Shown one piece after another: positions 6,184 through 7,202 of a stretch of 7,202 nt of DNA. The stretch is from Bacteroidota bacterium (GTDB taxonomy: Bacteria; Bacteroidota; Ignavibacteria; SZUA-365), in NCBI GenBank assembly GCA_018224415.1, contig JAGTUZ010000321.1, positions 1 through 7,202 on the forward strand, in the 5' to 3' direction. Both the position numbers and the translations under genes were made by a program. The notes beneath the pieces were generated by a model that searched no databases, had not been told where the DNA came from, and saw only the letters and a list, made by a program, of their open reading frames with translations. Positions within the stretch are counted from its first letter, which is position 1. Every line of letters begins with the position of its first letter.

Positions 6184-6927
6184 ATGATCGGAACGCCGCA
6201 TATCCATCTCGAGACCGTCGATTCCACGAATCGTTATGCCAGGGACCTCCTTCGTGAGGAACCGGAAGAAGGAACGCTGGTCACGGCCGCCAAACAGACG
6301 GCCGGACGTGGTCGTCTCGATCGCCGCTGGCTGTCGGGAACAGGAGAAAACATCCTGGCCTCGATCATCCTTCGTCCGCCACGTGCGATGGAGGACTGGG
6401 GCGGACTCCCGTTGCTCGCCGGCCTCGCAGTCACCCGCGCGGTTCGTCGCATTGCGAACATCGAAGCCCACGTGAAATGGCCGAACGACGTGCTCGTCGA
6501 AGGCCGGAAACTCTGTGGGATTCTCGTCGAGTCGGGAGGCAGCGCAAACCGCGCCTGGGCGATCGTTGGCATCGGCGTCAATGTCAACCAGTCGGTTTTT
6601 GAAGGGGAATATCGGCTGCCGCCGACATCCCTTGCCCTGGAGTCCGGGAGACAGCAGGACCTGTCCTCCGTCCTCGCTGCCCTGTGCGAGGAGATCGAAA
6701 CGCTTTACTTGGTATGGAAACGCGATGGCAATACCGCTGTACTGACGGCATGGAAAAGCGCCAGTCGCATGATCGGACGGCGTGTGACGGTCGAAGGACC
6801 CGAAGGATCCCGGGCGGGACGGGCCATCGATCTCGCGGAAGATGCCGCACTTATTGTCGAATGGGACGATGGGACCAGGGAGCCGGTCTATGCGGGCGAT
6901 GTGACCGTGCGGGAGGAGCTTGCATGA
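6184..6927 (+). CDS. birA: Biotin--[acetyl-CoA-carboxylase] ligase, without DNA-binding domain
   Basis: Cytosolic enzyme that activates biotin with ATP to biotinyl-5'-AMP and transfers it to the target lysine of biotin carboxyl carrier proteins. The 247-residue product covers the catalytic and C-terminal domains. Visible motifs: VDSTN (12-16), the biotinyl-AMP loop QTAGRGRLDRRW (38-49), KWPNDV (98-103), KLCGILVE (109-116), GIGVNVNQ (129-136), and a small C-terminal SH3-like domain (about 200-247). The N-terminal winged helix of E. coli BirA is absent, so it is not expected to repress biotin genes. The loop has Asp46 where the usual pattern GRGRxGRxW has Gly. The start is the first in-frame ATG, at the usual distance before the DSTN motif; only a weak GGA precedes it. 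The stop overlaps the next start as ATGA. Confidence 0.95.
   Translation: MIGTPHIHLETVDSTNRYARDLLREEPEEGTLVTAAKQTAGRGRLDRRWLSGTGENILASIILRPPRAMEDWGGLPLLAGLAVTRAVRRIANIEAHVKWPNDVLVEGRKLCGILVESGGSANRAWAIVGIGVNVNQSVFEGEYRLPPTSLALESGRQQDLSSVLAALCEEIETLYLVWKRDGNTAVLTAWKSASRMIGRRVTVEGPEGSRAGRAIDLAEDAALIVEWDDGTREPVYAGDVTVREELA
6912..6916 (+). promoter_or_regulatory. Strong ribosome-binding site for the cysteine desulfurase, inside birA
   Basis: GGAGG sits seven bases before the ATG at 6924 and within the last codons of the biotin ligase. This is the best Shine-Dalgarno match in the window and fixes the start of the downstream gene. Confidence 0.75.
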
Positions 6928-7202
6928 TCTATCTCGACCACGCCGCCACTACGGCGGTCGATCCTCGCGTTCTCCAGACGATGCTGCCGTTTCTCGGACA
7001 GGAATATGGAAATCCTTCGAGCATTCACGCTGCGGGACGCCGCGTGCGCGCGGCGATCGAAGAGGCGAGGGGAGAAGTCGCCGCACTTGTCGGGGCTTCG
7101 CCTGCGGAAATCGTTTTCACCAGCGGCGGCACCGAAGCCGACAACGCGGCGGTGCGTCTCGCCTGCATGATCGCAGGGGAACAGCGACATGAGATCATCA
7201 CA
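6924..7202 (+). CDS. Cysteine desulfurase, NifS/IscS family (N-terminal 93 residues, 3' end outside window)
   Basis: PLP enzyme that takes sulfur from L-cysteine as an enzyme-bound persulfide, for Fe-S cluster assembly or tRNA thiolation. The visible N-terminus is highly diagnostic: MIYLDHAATTAVDPRV (1-16), YGNPSSIHAAGR (29-40), an ARGEVAALVGA helix, then EIVFTSGGTEADNAAV (63-78), which contains the GGTEADN segment near the cofactor phosphate. The catalytic Cys and the PLP-binding Lys lie beyond the right edge, so activity and subtype (IscS, NifS or MnmA-associated) cannot be decided here. The start overlaps the biotin ligase stop by ATGA and has a strong GGAGG, so the two are probably translated from one message at a good rate. 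Confidence 0.95.
   Translation, partial: MIYLDHAATTAVDPRVLQTMLPFLGQEYGNPSSIHAAGRRVRAAIEEARGEVAALVGASPAEIVFTSGGTEADNAAVRLACMIAGEQRHEIIT

Overview
The window most likely comes from a GC-rich member of the Bacteroidota/FCB superphylum, with Ignavibacteria- or Kapabacteria-like lineages as the best guess. The main pointer is the 1207-residue secreted protein that ends in a textbook type IX secretion (T9SS) type A sorting domain opening with QNYPNPFNPST, a form common in those lineages. The phylum call is an inference from that signature and the base composition. No rRNA, tRNA, CRISPR array, insertion sequence or phage gene was seen.

Layout: (1) 1-615, minus strand, the N-terminal two thirds of a cation diffusion facilitator (CDF) metal transporter that runs off the left edge. 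(2) 616-799, a divergent intergenic region with three GAATATC boxes and a weak sigma70-like promoter. (3) 800-1432, plus strand, uracil phosphoribosyltransferase (upp), overlapping by ATGA with (4) 1429-2196, an unrecognised single-pass membrane protein with a TonB-like N-terminus, a proline-rich RPLPPS repeat and an unknown helical C-terminal domain. (5) 2212-2247, a perfect 16-bp hairpin that can terminate transcription in both directions between convergent genes. (6) 2267-5890, minus strand, the large T9SS-secreted multidomain protein: signal peptide, beta-helix, Ig-like domain, CARDB-like domain, degenerate metalloprotease-like domain, Ig-like domain, sorting tail. (7) 5891-6183, a divergent intergenic region with one doubtful small ORF. 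(8) 6184-6927, plus strand, a biotin-protein ligase without a DNA-binding domain, overlapping by ATGA with (9) 6924 to the right edge, the start of a NifS/IscS-type cysteine desulfurase.

The housekeeping genes form two translationally coupled pairs: upp with the membrane protein, and biotin ligase with cysteine desulfurase. The convergent secreted protein is a separate unit. I found no complete new system. The points most worth a second look are the secreted protein's zinc-protease motif, which has lost its catalytic glutamate and third ligand (HSLGH in place of HExGH), and the tandem 18-bp repeat at 1429-1472, which duplicates both a ribosome-binding site and a start codon.
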